This document shows positions 9,994 through 18,527 of a DNA stretch of 64,000 bases, one piece after another. The notes below the pieces were generated by a model that saw only the letters and a program-made list of their open reading frames with translations, did not search any database and was not told the origin of the DNA. The DNA is taken from the NCBI RefSeq assembly GCF_000421165.1, contig NZ_ATWI01000011.1:310001-374000 (forward strand). Direction: 5' to 3'. Numbering within the stretch: the first letter of the stretch is position 1; each line of letters begins with the position of its first letter. Source of the DNA: Marinobacter daepoensis DSM 16072 (lineage in GTDB: Bacteria; Pseudomonadota; Gammaproteobacteria; Pseudomonadales; Oleiphilaceae). The position numbers and the translations under genes were made by a program.

Positions 9994-12241
9994 TCTGACA
10001 GGTCTAAAAGCCGGTACCGACAAGGATGCCAGGATCGCGGAGCTTGAGGCTGAGAACCAGCGGCTGAGAAGTATCCGGGATGCCCTGATTGTGCGGGTGG
10101 AATCCGGTGCAAGCCACAAGCCTGCCCCGTATGCGGCCTTCGAACACTCGGTCATTCTTGCGGAGCAGGTCCGGGAGCGCACGGAGGCGCTGAATCTTGC
10201 CATGGATGAACTCAAGGCGAGCAACAAAGCTCTCAGCCGGGCCAGGGAAGAGGCGGAAACGTCAAGACAGCGATTGAGCGATGCAATTGAAAGCATTGCC
10301 GACGGCTTTGTCCTGTTTGACCGTGATCATCGTCTGATCCAGACCAACAGTCGTTTTCGAAGCTACTGGCGTCATGCGGGCGTGCCGGTGCCGACGCCGG
10401 GTGCGCACATCGAGACGGTTAAGGCCCTGGCCGTCAGCTCCGGGCTGATTGTTGAAGAACACAGCCATGAAGAGGCGGAGGGAGCGGTGTTCCTCCTGTC
10501 GAATGGCCGGTGGGTGCAAATGACGGAACGCACCACCCGCGAGGGTGGTCGGGTGGTGCTCTATTCCGATATTACCGATGTCAAAAACAGCGAAATGGCC
10601 CGCCGTATAAAAGCACTGGAAGAGAGCGAGCGCTGGATTCGTGTGGTCACGGACCATGTACCGGCTCTGATTGCCTATGTGGGAGCAGACCTGACGGTTC
10701 AGTTCTGCAACAAGGTCTATCAGGCATGGTACGGGCGTAACGGAGTGTCGCCTCTGGGCAAACATCTGGAGGATGTGCACTCTGATGATTTCTATCAGCG
10801 CCTGCTGCCCCAGATTCTGGAAGTTCTCGATGGCCACAGCGTCACGTTTGAGTTTGAAGAGACCGGAGAGCGGGGGGATCAGCGTTACATGCTGCGCTCC
10901 TATGTGCCCAACCGTGACGAAACGGGAGAGGTAACCGGGTTTTTCGTCTTGATCCGGGACATCACGGAGCGCCGGAAAACTGCCATAGCACTGGAGCGTG
11001 CCTACGATGACCTGGAGCACCGGGTTCGTGAGCGCACGGCGGCTCTGACGGGGCTTAATCAGCAGCTGCGGCAGGAGATTGCCGAGCGTTCTGCGGTAGA
11101 GGCCCGATTGAGGGAAGCGAAAGGGGAGGCAGAGCAGGCCAACTTGTCGAAAACCAAGTTTCTGGCGGCGGTCAGCCACGATCTTTTGCAGCCGCTGAAT
11201 GCGGCCCGTCTGTTCACCAGCGCGTTGCTGGAACAGAGCTTTGGACCCAAGGCGGAAGGGTTGGTGCGCTCGGTCAGCACCTCGCTGGATGACGTTGAAA
11301 ACCTGCTGGGCACTCTGGTGGATATCTCGAAACTGGATGCCGGGGTGATTACGCCGGATGTGACGGCTTTCGATCTTCGGGACCTGTTGAATAACATTGC
11401 CAGGGAATTCCGGCAGATGGCATTGGCTGAAGGCCTGCGCCTGGATTTTGTGCCGTCGTCGGCCGTGGTTCGCTCAGACTCACAACTGCTCGCCCGGATC
11501 TTACGAAATTTCCTGACCAACGCCATTCGTTATACGGGCCAGGGCCGGATTCTGCTCGGGTGCCGCCGACAGTCTGATCATGTGCTTCTGCAGGTCTGGG
11601 ACACCGGCCCGGGCATTCCCGGGGACAAGCTGACGGAAATCTTTCAGGAGTTCAAACGCATCCGGCCCAAAGGCGCTCAGGCTGATAAGGGACTGGGGCT
11701 GGGGCTGGCGATTGTGGACAAGATTGCGCGCATGCTGGGGCACGACGTGGCGGTTTCTTCGGTGGAAGGGAAGGGCTCGGTCTTCAGTGTCCGGGTGCCG
11801 CTGGGTGAATTGCAGCCGTCTCTGCCGTTGCCCCACAACGAGGTGCCTGGCTCCCCGGACAATGGGCTCTCCGGTGCCCGGGTCTGGGTGATCGATAATG
11901 ATCTGGCTATCTGCCAGGGCATGAAAACGTTGCTGGAAGGCTGGGATTGCCGTGTGGTGACCGCGGTCTCGGCCGAAGACCTTGCTTCCCGGGTTGCGGT
12001 GGCGACGGCGCCGGTGGACCTGATTCTGGCGGACTACCATCTCGACAATGATGAGAACGGCGTTGATGCGGTTGCTGTTATCAATGGGCAGCGCTCACAG
12101 CCGGCCCCGGTGTTGATGATCACGGCCAATTATTCGAATGAGCTGAAGCAGCATATCCGGGAACTCGGATACCTGCTGATGAACAAACCGGTGAAGCCGT
12201 TGAAACTGAGAAGTGTTCTGACCCACGTCATCCGGCGTTGA
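9968..12241 (+). CDS. nahK: Hybrid sensor histidine kinase, NahK/ErcS'-like
   Basis: Soluble hybrid kinase of about 757 aa lacking membrane segments. A coiled-coil N-terminus (IAELEAENQRLRS) leads to two PAS domains (about 105-215 and 225-335; IADGFVLFDRDHRLIQTN and DHVPALIAYVGADLTVQF) and a coiled linker. The HisKA domain has phospho-acceptor His404 in AAVSHDLLQPLNAA, the ATPase domain has N box RNFLTNAIRYT and G boxes WDTGPGIPGD and GLGLGLAIVDK, and the C-terminal receiver has Asp689 (LADYHLD). It matches P. aeruginosa PA1976 (NahK/ErcS'), partner of NosP. The TTG start at 9968 has GGGGGTGG just upstream and overlaps the nosP-like gene by 26 bases; a start at 9914 or 9896 is possible. Likely output is phosphotransfer to HptB- or ErbR-type partners (inferred). 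Confidence 0.9.
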   Translation: MASLNPAPDLTGLKAGTDKDARIAELEAENQRLRSIRDALIVRVESGASHKPAPYAAFEHSVILAEQVRERTEALNLAMDELKASNKALSRAREEAETSRQRLSDAIESIADGFVLFDRDHRLIQTNSRFRSYWRHAGVPVPTPGAHIETVKALAVSSGLIVEEHSHEEAEGAVFLLSNGRWVQMTERTTREGGRVVLYSDITDVKNSEMARRIKALEESERWIRVVTDHVPALIAYVGADLTVQFCNKVYQAWYGRNGVSPLGKHLEDVHSDDFYQRLLPQILEVLDGHSVTFEFEETGERGDQRYMLRSYVPNRDETGEVTGFFVLIRDITERRKTAIALERAYDDLEHRVRERTAALTGLNQQLRQEIAERSAVEARLREAKGEAEQANLSKTKFLAAVSHDLLQPLNAARLFTSALLEQSFGPKAEGLVRSVSTSLDDVENLLGTLVDISKLDAGVITPDVTAFDLRDLLNNIAREFRQMALAEGLRLDFVPSSAVVRSDSQLLARILRNFLTNAIRYTGQGRILLGCRRQSDHVLLQVWDTGPGIPGDKLTEIFQEFKRIRPKGAQADKGLGLGLAIVDKIARMLGHDVAVSSVEGKGSVFSVRVPLGELQPSLPLPHNEVPGSPDNGLSGARVWVIDNDLAICQGMKTLLEGWDCRVVTAVSAEDLASRVAVATAPVDLILADYHLDNDENGVDAVAVINGQRSQPAPVLMITANYSNELKQHIRELGYLLMNKPVKPLKLRSVLTHVIRR

Positions 12242-12295
12242 GCCGGGAACCGGGCCGGTGACCTCTGGCAGCCCGGCCTGTCGGGTCCCCGGGGG

Positions 12296-13063
12296 TCAGC
12301 GTTTCAGGTACTGATTGAAGTCCACATCACCGGCCGACAGGATAGCCTGTACCCGGTTGTGGACGCCGAGTTTTCGCAAGATTGCGGAGACGTGCGCTTT
12401 AACAGTGGTTTCGGCGATGTTCAGGTTGTAGGCAATCTGCTTGTTGGATTCGCCCTTCGCCATTCGCTCCAGAACCAGCAGTTGTCGCCGGGTCAGGGAG
12501 TTCAGCAGTTCGGGTGAAATCGGGTTCTCATCGCTCCGAACCCGTCGCTGGCTGCTTTCCTTACCGGTCCGGATGATGTCTGACGGCAGGTAGACATTGC
12601 CATTCAGGATCTGCTGGATGGCTTCGGTCATTTGGGCGCGTGGGGACGACTTGGTGATGAAACCGCAGGCACCGTAGGTGATCGCCTGAAGCACCACCTG
12701 CTTGTCTTCCTCTGCGGAGACGATGACTACGGGAATGGTGGGGGCTTCGTTTCTGAGCGAGATCAGTCCGTTCAGGCCGTGCATGCCGGGCATGTTCAGG
12801 TCCAGCAGGATCAGGTCCAGGTCGTCGTTGTCGCGGGTGATTTCCAGAGCGCTGTCCAGATCATCCGTTTCCAGAATCTCGCTGCCTTCAAAACCTGAGG
12901 CAATTACGCTGCTGATGGCTTCGCGGAACAGTGGATGATCATCGGCAATCAGGATCTTGTAAACCGGCTCCATGGATGATTCCGTCTGGTTGTTGTCAGG
13001 GTTGGACTCTGAGTCATGATAGCGGTTTTCTGAAGAGAGTGCGGCATCGGGCTCGTTCAGCAT
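12296..13063 (-). CDS. erbR: LuxR/NarL-type response regulator, ErbR/AgmR-like
   Basis: 255 aa response regulator closely resembling AgmR/ErbR (PA1978), the activator of PQQ-alcohol-oxidation genes. The receiver domain (about 35-150) starts [16 protein letters not shown], has phospho-acceptor Asp88 in [16 protein letters not shown] and Lys in GFITKSSP. The C-terminal LuxR HTH reads [22 protein letters not shown] and [21 protein letters not shown]. The start at 13063 has a perfect AGGAGG 5 bases upstream, giving a polar extension of about 30 residues; an internal Met at 12973, where homologues begin, has no good ribosome-binding site. The leader carries AATAATAA (complement of 13112-13119). 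It is convergent with the NahK-like gene and divergent from the NitT transporter. Confidence 0.92.
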   Translation of the reverse strand: MLNEPDAALSSENRYHDSESNPDNNQTESSMEPVYKILIADDHPLFREAISSVIASGFEGSEILETDDLDSALEITRDNDDLDLILLDLNMPGMHGLNGLISLRNEAPTIPVVIVSAEEDKQVVLQAITYGACGFITKSSPRAQMTEAIQQILNGNVYLPSDIIRTGKESSQRRVRSDENPISPELLNSLTRRQLLVLERMAKGESNKQIAYNLNIAETTVKAHVSAILRKLGVHNRVQAILSAGDVDFNQYLKR

Positions 13064-13121
13064 GGCGGCCTCCTGTGCAGAGAGCGCCCGGATCGGGGTT
13101 GGACTCTCTGTTTATTATTGT

Positions 13122-13169
13122 GATGGTCTCATTACACGCGATGTTGGTCTCGGGTTGAATGAGACCATC
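13122..13169. promoter_or_regulatory. 12-bp perfect inverted repeat in the erbR/ABC divergent promoter
   Basis: GATGGTCTCATT at 13122-13133 is repeated in inverse as AATGAGACCATC at 13158-13169, with 24 bases between. A third partial copy, GATGTTGGTCTC, lies in the spacer from 13140. The arms extend to 15 bp with one mismatch. The position between two divergent starts suggests an operator or a looped binding site. It is not followed by a U-run. Confidence 0.55.
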
Positions 13170-13186
13170 GCACCAAAAAACAGGCA

Positions 13187-13200
13187 CCAAAGTAGTATTC
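13187..13200. promoter_or_regulatory. CCAAAGTAGTATTC box upstream of the NitT-type operon
   Basis: Matches CYAAAGTNNYATTC boxes found upstream of exaB (31283), the PedS2-like kinase (26476) and, more loosely, pqqA (46499) and exaC (40129). It lies 33 bases before the start at 13233. It is a candidate operator for an ErbR-type regulator (inferred). Confidence 0.45.
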
Positions 13201-13232
13201 TTGCGCTGGAACCGGGTTCGTATTGTTGGGGG

Positions 13233-14243
13233 ATGAGCCAACAACGAACCAAAGCACCGCGAGTTACCCGATGCCTCTCATCCGCGAGGTGGCGTGGTTG
13301 CGGGTTGATGTGGCTGATGTTGATTCTGCCTTTGCTGGCTGAGGCCGAGCAGGACGACGCCCCGGTATTGTCCGTTAGCGTTCTGCAGTATGGCACCGCG
13401 CACTGGGAACTTGATTACCTTGTAAGCCGGGGCCTGGATGAGGCCAACGGGTATCATCTGAAGCTGATGCCGGTGGCGAATCTGCCGGCCTCCCGGCTGG
13501 CTGTTGCCTCGGGTTCGGCCAATGCAGCTGTGGCCGATCTCTTGTGGGTGCAATCCCGTTTTCAGGCTGGCTCGCCTTATCTCTACCTGCCTTTCTCTTC
13601 GCAGCTTGGTGACGTCATGGTGGCCGAGACCTCTGATATTCGGACGGTCTCCGACCTTGTCGGCCGGCGCATTGGTATTGCCGGAGGGCCCAGCAGTAAG
13701 GGATGGATTTTGCTGCGGAAAGTGGCTGAGCAGCAAGGCCTGGACCTGTCTGCGTCTTCCACCATTCAGTTCGCCGCCCCTCCGTTGCTGGGGCAGGCCC
13801 TCAGACGGGGGCAGCTGGATGCGATTGTCACCTATTGGCACTTCGCGGCACGTCTGCGTGGAGAGGGTGGCTGGCGCTCGGCATTCGAGATGGAGGATTT
13901 GCTGGCGACGCTGGGGCTGGACCGTCGGTTGCCCGTGCTGGGGTATGTCTTTCCGGAGGCTTGGGCCATCCAGCACGCGGCGTTGGTAGACCGGTTTGCC
14001 AACTCGTTGGCCCAGGCCAAAAGCGGGCTTGCAACAGACCGGGCGGCCTGGCAAAGGCTACGTCAGCTGATGGGAAACCCTGGCGAAGGAGCGTTCGATG
14101 CGCTCAGGCAGGGGTTTTTGGATGGTTTTCCGGATGTGCAGACGGATAGGCGTATCGCAGACCTGAAACGCCTGTTGGTGCTGACCGGGGCAGCCCCGAC
14201 TGCGCTGATGCGCGATGAGCTTTTCTATCGGTGGCAGCCGTGA
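13233..14243 (+). CDS. ABC transporter substrate-binding protein, NitT/TauT (NMT1-like) type
   Basis: 336 aa periplasmic binding protein. A basic N-terminus then MWLMLILPLLAEAEQ forms the signal segment. The mature part starts VLSVSVLQYGTAHWELDYLV and shows the SsuA/ThiY-type pattern: NLPASRLAVASGSANAAVAD, TVSDLVGRRIGIAGGPSSKG, LGQALRRGQLDAIVTYWHF and FPEAWAIQHAALVDRF. Start uncertain: ATG 13233 has a G-run immediately in front, and ATG 13308 would give an unusually short signal. The permease GTG overlaps its stop. The ligand is unknown; the family binds sulfonates, nitrate, thiamine precursors and others. Its position against erbR and the shared CCAAAGTAGTATTC box link it to the alcohol regulon by inference. 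Confidence 0.83.
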   Translation: MSQQRTKAPRVTRCLSSARWRGCGLMWLMLILPLLAEAEQDDAPVLSVSVLQYGTAHWELDYLVSRGLDEANGYHLKLMPVANLPASRLAVASGSANAAVADLLWVQSRFQAGSPYLYLPFSSQLGDVMVAETSDIRTVSDLVGRRIGIAGGPSSKGWILLRKVAEQQGLDLSASSTIQFAAPPLLGQALRRGQLDAIVTYWHFAARLRGEGGWRSAFEMEDLLATLGLDRRLPVLGYVFPEAWAIQHAALVDRFANSLAQAKSGLATDRAAWQRLRQLMGNPGEGAFDALRQGFLDGFPDVQTDRRIADLKRLLVLTGAAPTALMRDELFYRWQP

Positions 14244-15016
14244 GGCGCCGATCTGAGCGTCCGCCCGTCTGGAGTTACTGGGTTGTTCTGCCCACTCTGC
14301 TCCTGCTTTGGGCGGTGATTGCCCAGGGTTTGAACTCCTCGTTGCTGCCATCACCGATGACAGTGCTTGAAACGCTTATGCAGGAGTCTGCATCCGGTGA
14401 GCTTTGGCGACACTTGGGGGCGACGTTGGCGCGTGTGCTGGTGGCTTTTGTCTTGGCTATGGGGCTGGGAACGGTCATTGGCCTGGTGATGGGGCGATCC
14501 CTCAGAGCCAACGCGCTGTTTGATCCTTTGTTGGTTCTGCTGCTCAACTTGCCAGCGCTGGTTACGATTATTCTGATGTACGTGTGGTTTGGGCTGGTGG
14601 AAGTGGCTGCGGTAATGGCGGTGGTGATTAACAAGGTGCCTAACGTCGCGGTGACGATTCGTGAGGGCGCGAGAAGCCTTGATCACCGGCTTGAGGAAAT
14701 GGCGACCGTGTACAGATTCAGTCGCTGGCAACGGTTAACGGAGGTTTGGGCGCCCCAGTTGTTTCCGTATCTGATGGCGGCGACCCGGGGCGGGCTGGCA
14801 CTGATCTGGAAGATTGTTCTGGTGGTTGAGTTGTTGGGGCGCTCCAATGGCGTTGGCTTTCAGTTACACCTGGCGTTTCAGGTGTTCGATGTAGCTGCGA
14901 TTCTGGCCTACAGTCTTGCCTTTGTGGCCGTCGTGCAACTGATTGAACTGGCGTTACTGCAACCACTGGAGAGGCGGGCGTCCCGCTGGCGTCAGCGGGA
15001 GGTGGCCCATGCTTGA
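14240..15016 (+). CDS. ABC transporter permease, NitT/TauT type
   Basis: About 258 aa inner-membrane permease of the SsuC/TauC/NrtB family. Six hydrophobic segments start with YWVVLPTLLLLWAVIAQGL; the cytoplasmic EAA loop is visible as DHRLEEMATVYRFSRWQRLTE around residues 155-175. GTG 14240 overlaps the stop of the binding protein (GTGA), so the two are translationally coupled; an upstream GTG at 14231 is also in frame. The downstream ATPase begins before this gene ends. Together the three form a complete importer of unknown substrate. Confidence 0.88.
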   Translation: MRRRSERPPVWSYWVVLPTLLLLWAVIAQGLNSSLLPSPMTVLETLMQESASGELWRHLGATLARVLVAFVLAMGLGTVIGLVMGRSLRANALFDPLLVLLLNLPALVTIILMYVWFGLVEVAAVMAVVINKVPNVAVTIREGARSLDHRLEEMATVYRFSRWQRLTEVWAPQLFPYLMAATRGGLALIWKIVLVVELLGRSNGVGFQLHLAFQVFDVAAILAYSLAFVAVVQLIELALLQPLERRASRWRQREVAHA

Positions 15017-15677
15017 GATACGGATCCGGCGGGAGGCGTCTGGGCATTCGATTTTGGGGGACATCCAGGCATCCGTAGCACCGGGGGACCGAATCTGTCT
15101 GTTGGGGCCGTCCGGTACCGGCAAAACAACGTTGTTGAACGCCATTGCGGGATTGGACCACTCCATGGCGGAGGAGTCCATTCTCGGCCGCGACCGGCTC
15201 CGGGTGGGTTACCTGTTTCAGGAGCATCGGCTTTTGCCATGGCGCACGCTCAACGCCAACCTGAAACTGGCAGGGGCCAGTGAGCGAGAGGCCGAACGGC
15301 TTTTGTCTCAGGTGGGGTTATCCGGTTACGGCCACTACCTGCCCGACCAGTTGTCGTTGGGTATGACCAGGCGGGCAGCGCTTGCCCGCTGCCTGGCGGT
15401 AAAGCCAGACCTGTTGCTACTGGATGAGCCCTTTGCGTCCCTGGATCCGGTGATAGTGGGTGAGTTGAAAGCACGGATTTCGGCCATCCTTTCGGATCGG
15501 CCGGGGATGGCCATGATCTGTGTGACTCACGATGGTAACGACGCCGCCGCTCTGGCAAATCGCCTGTGGTATCTGGAGGGCAGGCCGGCCCGTCTGCGGT
15601 GGGACGGCGCTGTCCATTCTCAGGCCAGCACTAGCGCGTTGATGAGTCGGTTGCGTGGCGTAGCAAAGGCTGTCTGA
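15009..15677 (+). CDS. ABC transporter ATP-binding protein, NitT/TauT type
   Basis: 222 aa ATPase. Walker A GPSGTGKTT, Q-loop YLFQEHRLLPWRTL, a signature reading LSLGMTRRAALARCLA (LSLGM in place of canonical LSGGQ) and Walker B LLLLDEPFASLD are all present, followed by an H-loop VTHDGNDA. The signature is divergent, but this is seen in SsuB/TauB relatives. ATG 15009 has GGGAGGTGG upstream and overlaps the permease end by 8 bases. Its last 47 bases overlap on the opposite strand with the 3' end of the M23 peptidase gene. Confidence 0.88.
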   Translation: MLEIRIRREASGHSILGDIQASVAPGDRICLLGPSGTGKTTLLNAIAGLDHSMAEESILGRDRLRVGYLFQEHRLLPWRTLNANLKLAGASEREAERLLSQVGLSGYGHYLPDQLSLGMTRRAALARCLAVKPDLLLLDEPFASLDPVIVGELKARISAILSDRPGMAMICVTHDGNDAAALANRLWYLEGRPARLRWDGAVHSQASTSALMSRLRGVAKAV

Positions 15678-17019
15678 CCCGGGCCGTGTTCTGGTCAAAC
15701 AGGGACGGCGCCTTGGACACCAGAAGTTCCGATCGGCTGCCGGCGTATTTCATGACCACCAGTTGCTCGTCCACCTTGCGCTGGAAAGCGGCAAGCTCGG
15801 CTTTGGGAATCGCCGCAGCGGTTGGGATGTCGGCGGTGAGCGGGTCAACAGGCTGGCCCTTGATGTGGAACTCGAAGTGGAGGTGAGGGCCGGTGCTTCG
15901 CCCGGTGTTTCCGGACAGGGCGATTTTTTGCCCGCGTTGAATCTGTGCACCGGATCTTACCAGAACCTTGTTCAGGTGAAGGTAGCGGGTCGTGTGCGCC
16001 CCTCCGTGATCAATGTCGATATAGCGTCCGGCATAGGGATGATTGCCCACTCTCCGGACGATGCCGTCGCCGGTGCTGAGAACCGGTGTCCCGGAGGGAG
16101 TGGCCAGATCCACGCCATTATGAGGCCGGCGGCGCCCTGTGACGGGGTGCAGCCGGTTTTTGTTGAACGGCGAGCTGACTCGATAACGCTTGGACGTTGG
16201 CCAGCGCAGGAAAGCCGGCGATACACTGTTGCCATCCTCATCGTAGTAGTTTCCATCGTGGAATCGAAAAGCATAATGGGTTTTCGAGGCCCGATGGAGA
16301 GTAACCGCCTGCAGTCGGGTATTGTTCGTGCTGGTTTCTCCGGCCATTTCATGTCCGACGATCACGCGGAATTCATCGCCCACTCGCAGGTCTTTACGAA
16401 AATTCAGCTGGTTGCCGAGGAGTTGGTCAATCAGCTGGATCTGAGCGCGATTCAGGCCTGCCTGGATGGCGGACGCGTAGAAACTGCCGTCCACTCTTCC
16501 GCGGATGACTTCTGTCACCCATCGGGTGTCGGCTTCATATTGCTGGTGCTCGAACGAACCGTCTTCCCGTTTCAGATAAACCACCTCCCTGGCGGGATCA
16601 AGGTGGAGCGTCAGCTTTGAAAACCGGTTTTCCTGATTAAAATGCAGAGAGAGCCGGGTGCCGGGTTTCAGCGTTTCCAGGGCAAGGAACTCTGCATCGG
16701 CTTCCATAATGCGGTGCAGATCGCTCAGGGGCGCCCCGTTTGCCTGGAAGATTTCGCTCAGCGTATCGCCTTCCCGGACCTCTATCTCTCGGGCGGTGTC
16801 CGAGGCGGGCTCCCCAGTATCATGGATAGATTCGGCTGATAGGCCCGGAATTTCCGGCCCGGGCGAGGCGTTGGCCGTCTGCGGCTCGGCCTTGGAGGAC
16901 GAAGGTTCGGTCAGGGCTGACGACGTTTGCAATGGCAGCAGGCCCGCAGCCAAAAGGGAGATCACTGCCATGGCAGACAGGACTTTATGGCGGGCTGTAA
17001 ACGTTTTCGGTGGTTTCAT
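15631..17019 (-). CDS. M23-family peptidoglycan DD-metalloendopeptidase (MepM-like)
   Basis: 462 aa envelope zinc peptidase that cuts peptidoglycan cross-links. The N-terminal hydrophobic helix (about 13-32) is a signal or anchor, followed by a Ser/Glu/Pro-rich linker. A LysM/OapA-like segment lies near 79-126 (IEVREGDTLSEIFQANGAPL), and the M23 domain (about 285-392) carries HNGVDLATPSGT (His300, Asp304) and HLHFEFH (379-385) as zinc ligands. It is typical of the YebA/MepM group, often next to znu genes in enterobacteria, which fits the neighbouring zinc island. No Zur-type palindrome lies directly upstream. The 3' end overlaps the ABC ATPase gene. Confidence 0.92.
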   Translation of the reverse strand: MKPPKTFTARHKVLSAMAVISLLAAGLLPLQTSSALTEPSSSKAEPQTANASPGPEIPGLSAESIHDTGEPASDTAREIEVREGDTLSEIFQANGAPLSDLHRIMEADAEFLALETLKPGTRLSLHFNQENRFSKLTLHLDPAREVVYLKREDGSFEHQQYEADTRWVTEVIRGRVDGSFYASAIQAGLNRAQIQLIDQLLGNQLNFRKDLRVGDEFRVIVGHEMAGETSTNNTRLQAVTLHRASKTHYAFRFHDGNYYDEDGNSVSPAFLRWPTSKRYRVSSPFNKNRLHPVTGRRRPHNGVDLATPSGTPVLSTGDGIVRRVGNHPYAGRYIDIDHGGAHTTRYLHLNKVLVRSGAQIQRGQKIALSGNTGRSTGPHLHFEFHIKGQPVDPLTADIPTAAAIPKAELAAFQRKVDEQLVVMKYAGSRSELLVSKAPSLFDQNTARVRQPLLRHATDSSTR

Positions 17020-17133
17020 TTTCCGGGGGCTCCTGATCAGGCTGCTACCTTAGTGCGTTGCCCGGGAGGTTGTCCAGACTCTATGACCCGCCGGGCAAGC
17101 TGTCAGATCCCTGTTTGGCTTTGTCTGTGACCA

Positions 17134-18336
17134 TTAATCCCAGGACGGAAAAGGATCGTTGAGCGTCTGCCAGAAGGTCTTCCCGGCTAGAAATTGCTGT
17201 TCATCCAGCAGGCATTCATCCAGTTGTCGGGAAAGGTGCACCGGATCAAGGTTCTGGCCGATGAACACCAGTTCCTGACGCATATCCCCGAACGGTTCCA
17301 CCCAGCTTTCCATGATCGCTTTTCGGTAGTCCGGGTCCTGGGGCCAGTTTTCCTCAGGTACGGCTTTCCAGAACATGCCTGCAACGCCGTGCCTGGCGAT
17401 ACCGCCGGCCTGGCTCCAGTGCCCGGCAAACTCCGGTCTTGTGGCGAGCCAGAAGTATCCTTTTGACCGTATCAGTTTACCCGCGGATACGCCCTGATGC
17501 AGGAAGTCGTGAAACTTGGCCGGGTGAAAAGGGCGGCGGGCCCGATAGACGAAGCTGGAGATACCATATTCCTCGGTTTCCGGAATGTGTTCTCCTCGCA
17601 TTTCCTTGAGCCAGCCCGGGGCTTGCTGGGCGCGTTCAAAGCTGAAACGGCCGGTGTTCAGAACTTTGTCGACGGGCACCGCCCCCTGTCGGATCGGGAT
17701 TATGTCGGCTTCGGTGTTCAGGCTGCGGAGAATGCCTTTTAAGCGATCCAGTTGATCGGGGGAGATCAGGTCTGTTTTGCTGATCAGTAGAATGTCGCTG
17801 AATTCAACCTGGTCCACGAGAAGATCTGAGACGCTGCGTTCATCTTCTTCGCCAAGGCTCTCGCCGGTTTCCGGCAGGGAGCGGGCCTCTTCGTAGTCGT
17901 TCAGAAAGTTCACGGCATCGACGATCGTCACCATGGTATCCAGCCGGGCGACATCGGCGAGGCTCACGCCATCCTCGTCAGCAAAGGTAAATGTCTCTGC
18001 AACTGGCAGAGGCTCTGAAATGCCCGTGGATTCAATCACCAGACAATCAAAACGCCCCTCTGAGGCGAGCTGGCGCACTTCCAGCAGGAGGTCTTCCCGG
18101 AGTGTGCAGCAGATGCAGCCGTTGCTCATTTTCACCAGTTTTTCTTCAGCACGATTGAGGCTGACTTCCTGCTGAACCTGGGTAGCATCAATGTTCACTT
18201 CGCTCATGTCGTTCACGATCACGGCCACGCGTTTGCCCTCCCGGTTATTGAGGATGTGGTTGAGAACGGTGGTTTTTCCGGCGCCAAGAAAACCGGAGAG
18301 CACCGTCACAGGCAGGCGGGGGGCTGGGTGTGTCAT
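17134..18336 (-). CDS. COG0523/CobW-family GTPase, zinc chaperone (ZigA-type)
   Basis: 400 aa G3E GTPase. Walker [10 protein letters not shown] is at 15-23, the metal-binding CICC at 74-77 ([14 protein letters not shown]), with [15 protein letters not shown] and the GTP-specificity SKTD segment following. The C-terminal CobW_C domain runs from about 265 to 390 ([13 protein letters not shown]). Zur-controlled members (ZigA, ZagA, YeiR) deliver or allocate zinc during starvation. Here the start faces two perfect ATGTTATAACAT palindromes, so zinc control is strongly suggested. The leader on the coding strand has CAGGAGCAAG before ATG. It is divergent from the AztD-like lipoprotein gene. Confidence 0.92.
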   Translation of the reverse strand: MTHPAPRLPVTVLSGFLGAGKTTVLNHILNNREGKRVAVIVNDMSEVNIDATQVQQEVSLNRAEEKLVKMSNGCICCTLREDLLLEVRQLASEGRFDCLVIESTGISEPLPVAETFTFADEDGVSLADVARLDTMVTIVDAVNFLNDYEEARSLPETGESLGEEDERSVSDLLVDQVEFSDILLISKTDLISPDQLDRLKGILRSLNTEADIIPIRQGAVPVDKVLNTGRFSFERAQQAPGWLKEMRGEHIPETEEYGISSFVYRARRPFHPAKFHDFLHQGVSAGKLIRSKGYFWLATRPEFAGHWSQAGGIARHGVAGMFWKAVPEENWPQDPDYRKAIMESWVEPFGDMRQELVFIGQNLDPVHLSRQLDECLLDEQQFLAGKTFWQTLNDPFPSWD

Positions 18337-18389
18337 GGTCTTGCTCCTGTTGGATGGAAGCCTGCCTTCGCGGCGGCTTTACATTGATT

Positions 18390-18401
18390 ATGTTATAACA
18401 T
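18390..18401. promoter_or_regulatory. Zur-type operator 1 (COG0523 side)
   Basis: Perfect 12-bp palindrome ATGTTATAACAT. The reverse strand reads GAAATGTTATGTTATAACAT, close to the gammaproteobacterial Zur consensus GAAATGTTATA-N-TATAACATTTC. It lies 54 bases upstream of the GTPase start. Confidence 0.85.
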
Positions 18402-18497
18402 AACATTTCTGGCCGGTAAAAATGTTAAAAGTGAGTTATCTGGGTGCCGTGGATAGGGCTGGCCCCAGGGAGCAGGCTTTCCCGAGTTGCATTTGTT

Positions 18498-18514
18498 GAA
18501 ATGTTATAACATAT
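18498..18514. promoter_or_regulatory. Zur-type operator 2 (lipoprotein side)
   Basis: GAAATGTTATAACATAT contains the same 12-bp palindrome (18501-18512). It ends 14 bases before the lipoprotein start and abuts the AAAGGAG ribosome-binding site, so bound Zur would block initiation. Confidence 0.85.
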
Positions 18515-18527
18515 AAAGGAGTTGTGT

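Noticed and set aside
8839..10296. 485-codon antisense frame across the NosP-like gene
   Set aside because: It mirrors a well-supported coding gene on the plus strand and has no recognisable domain.
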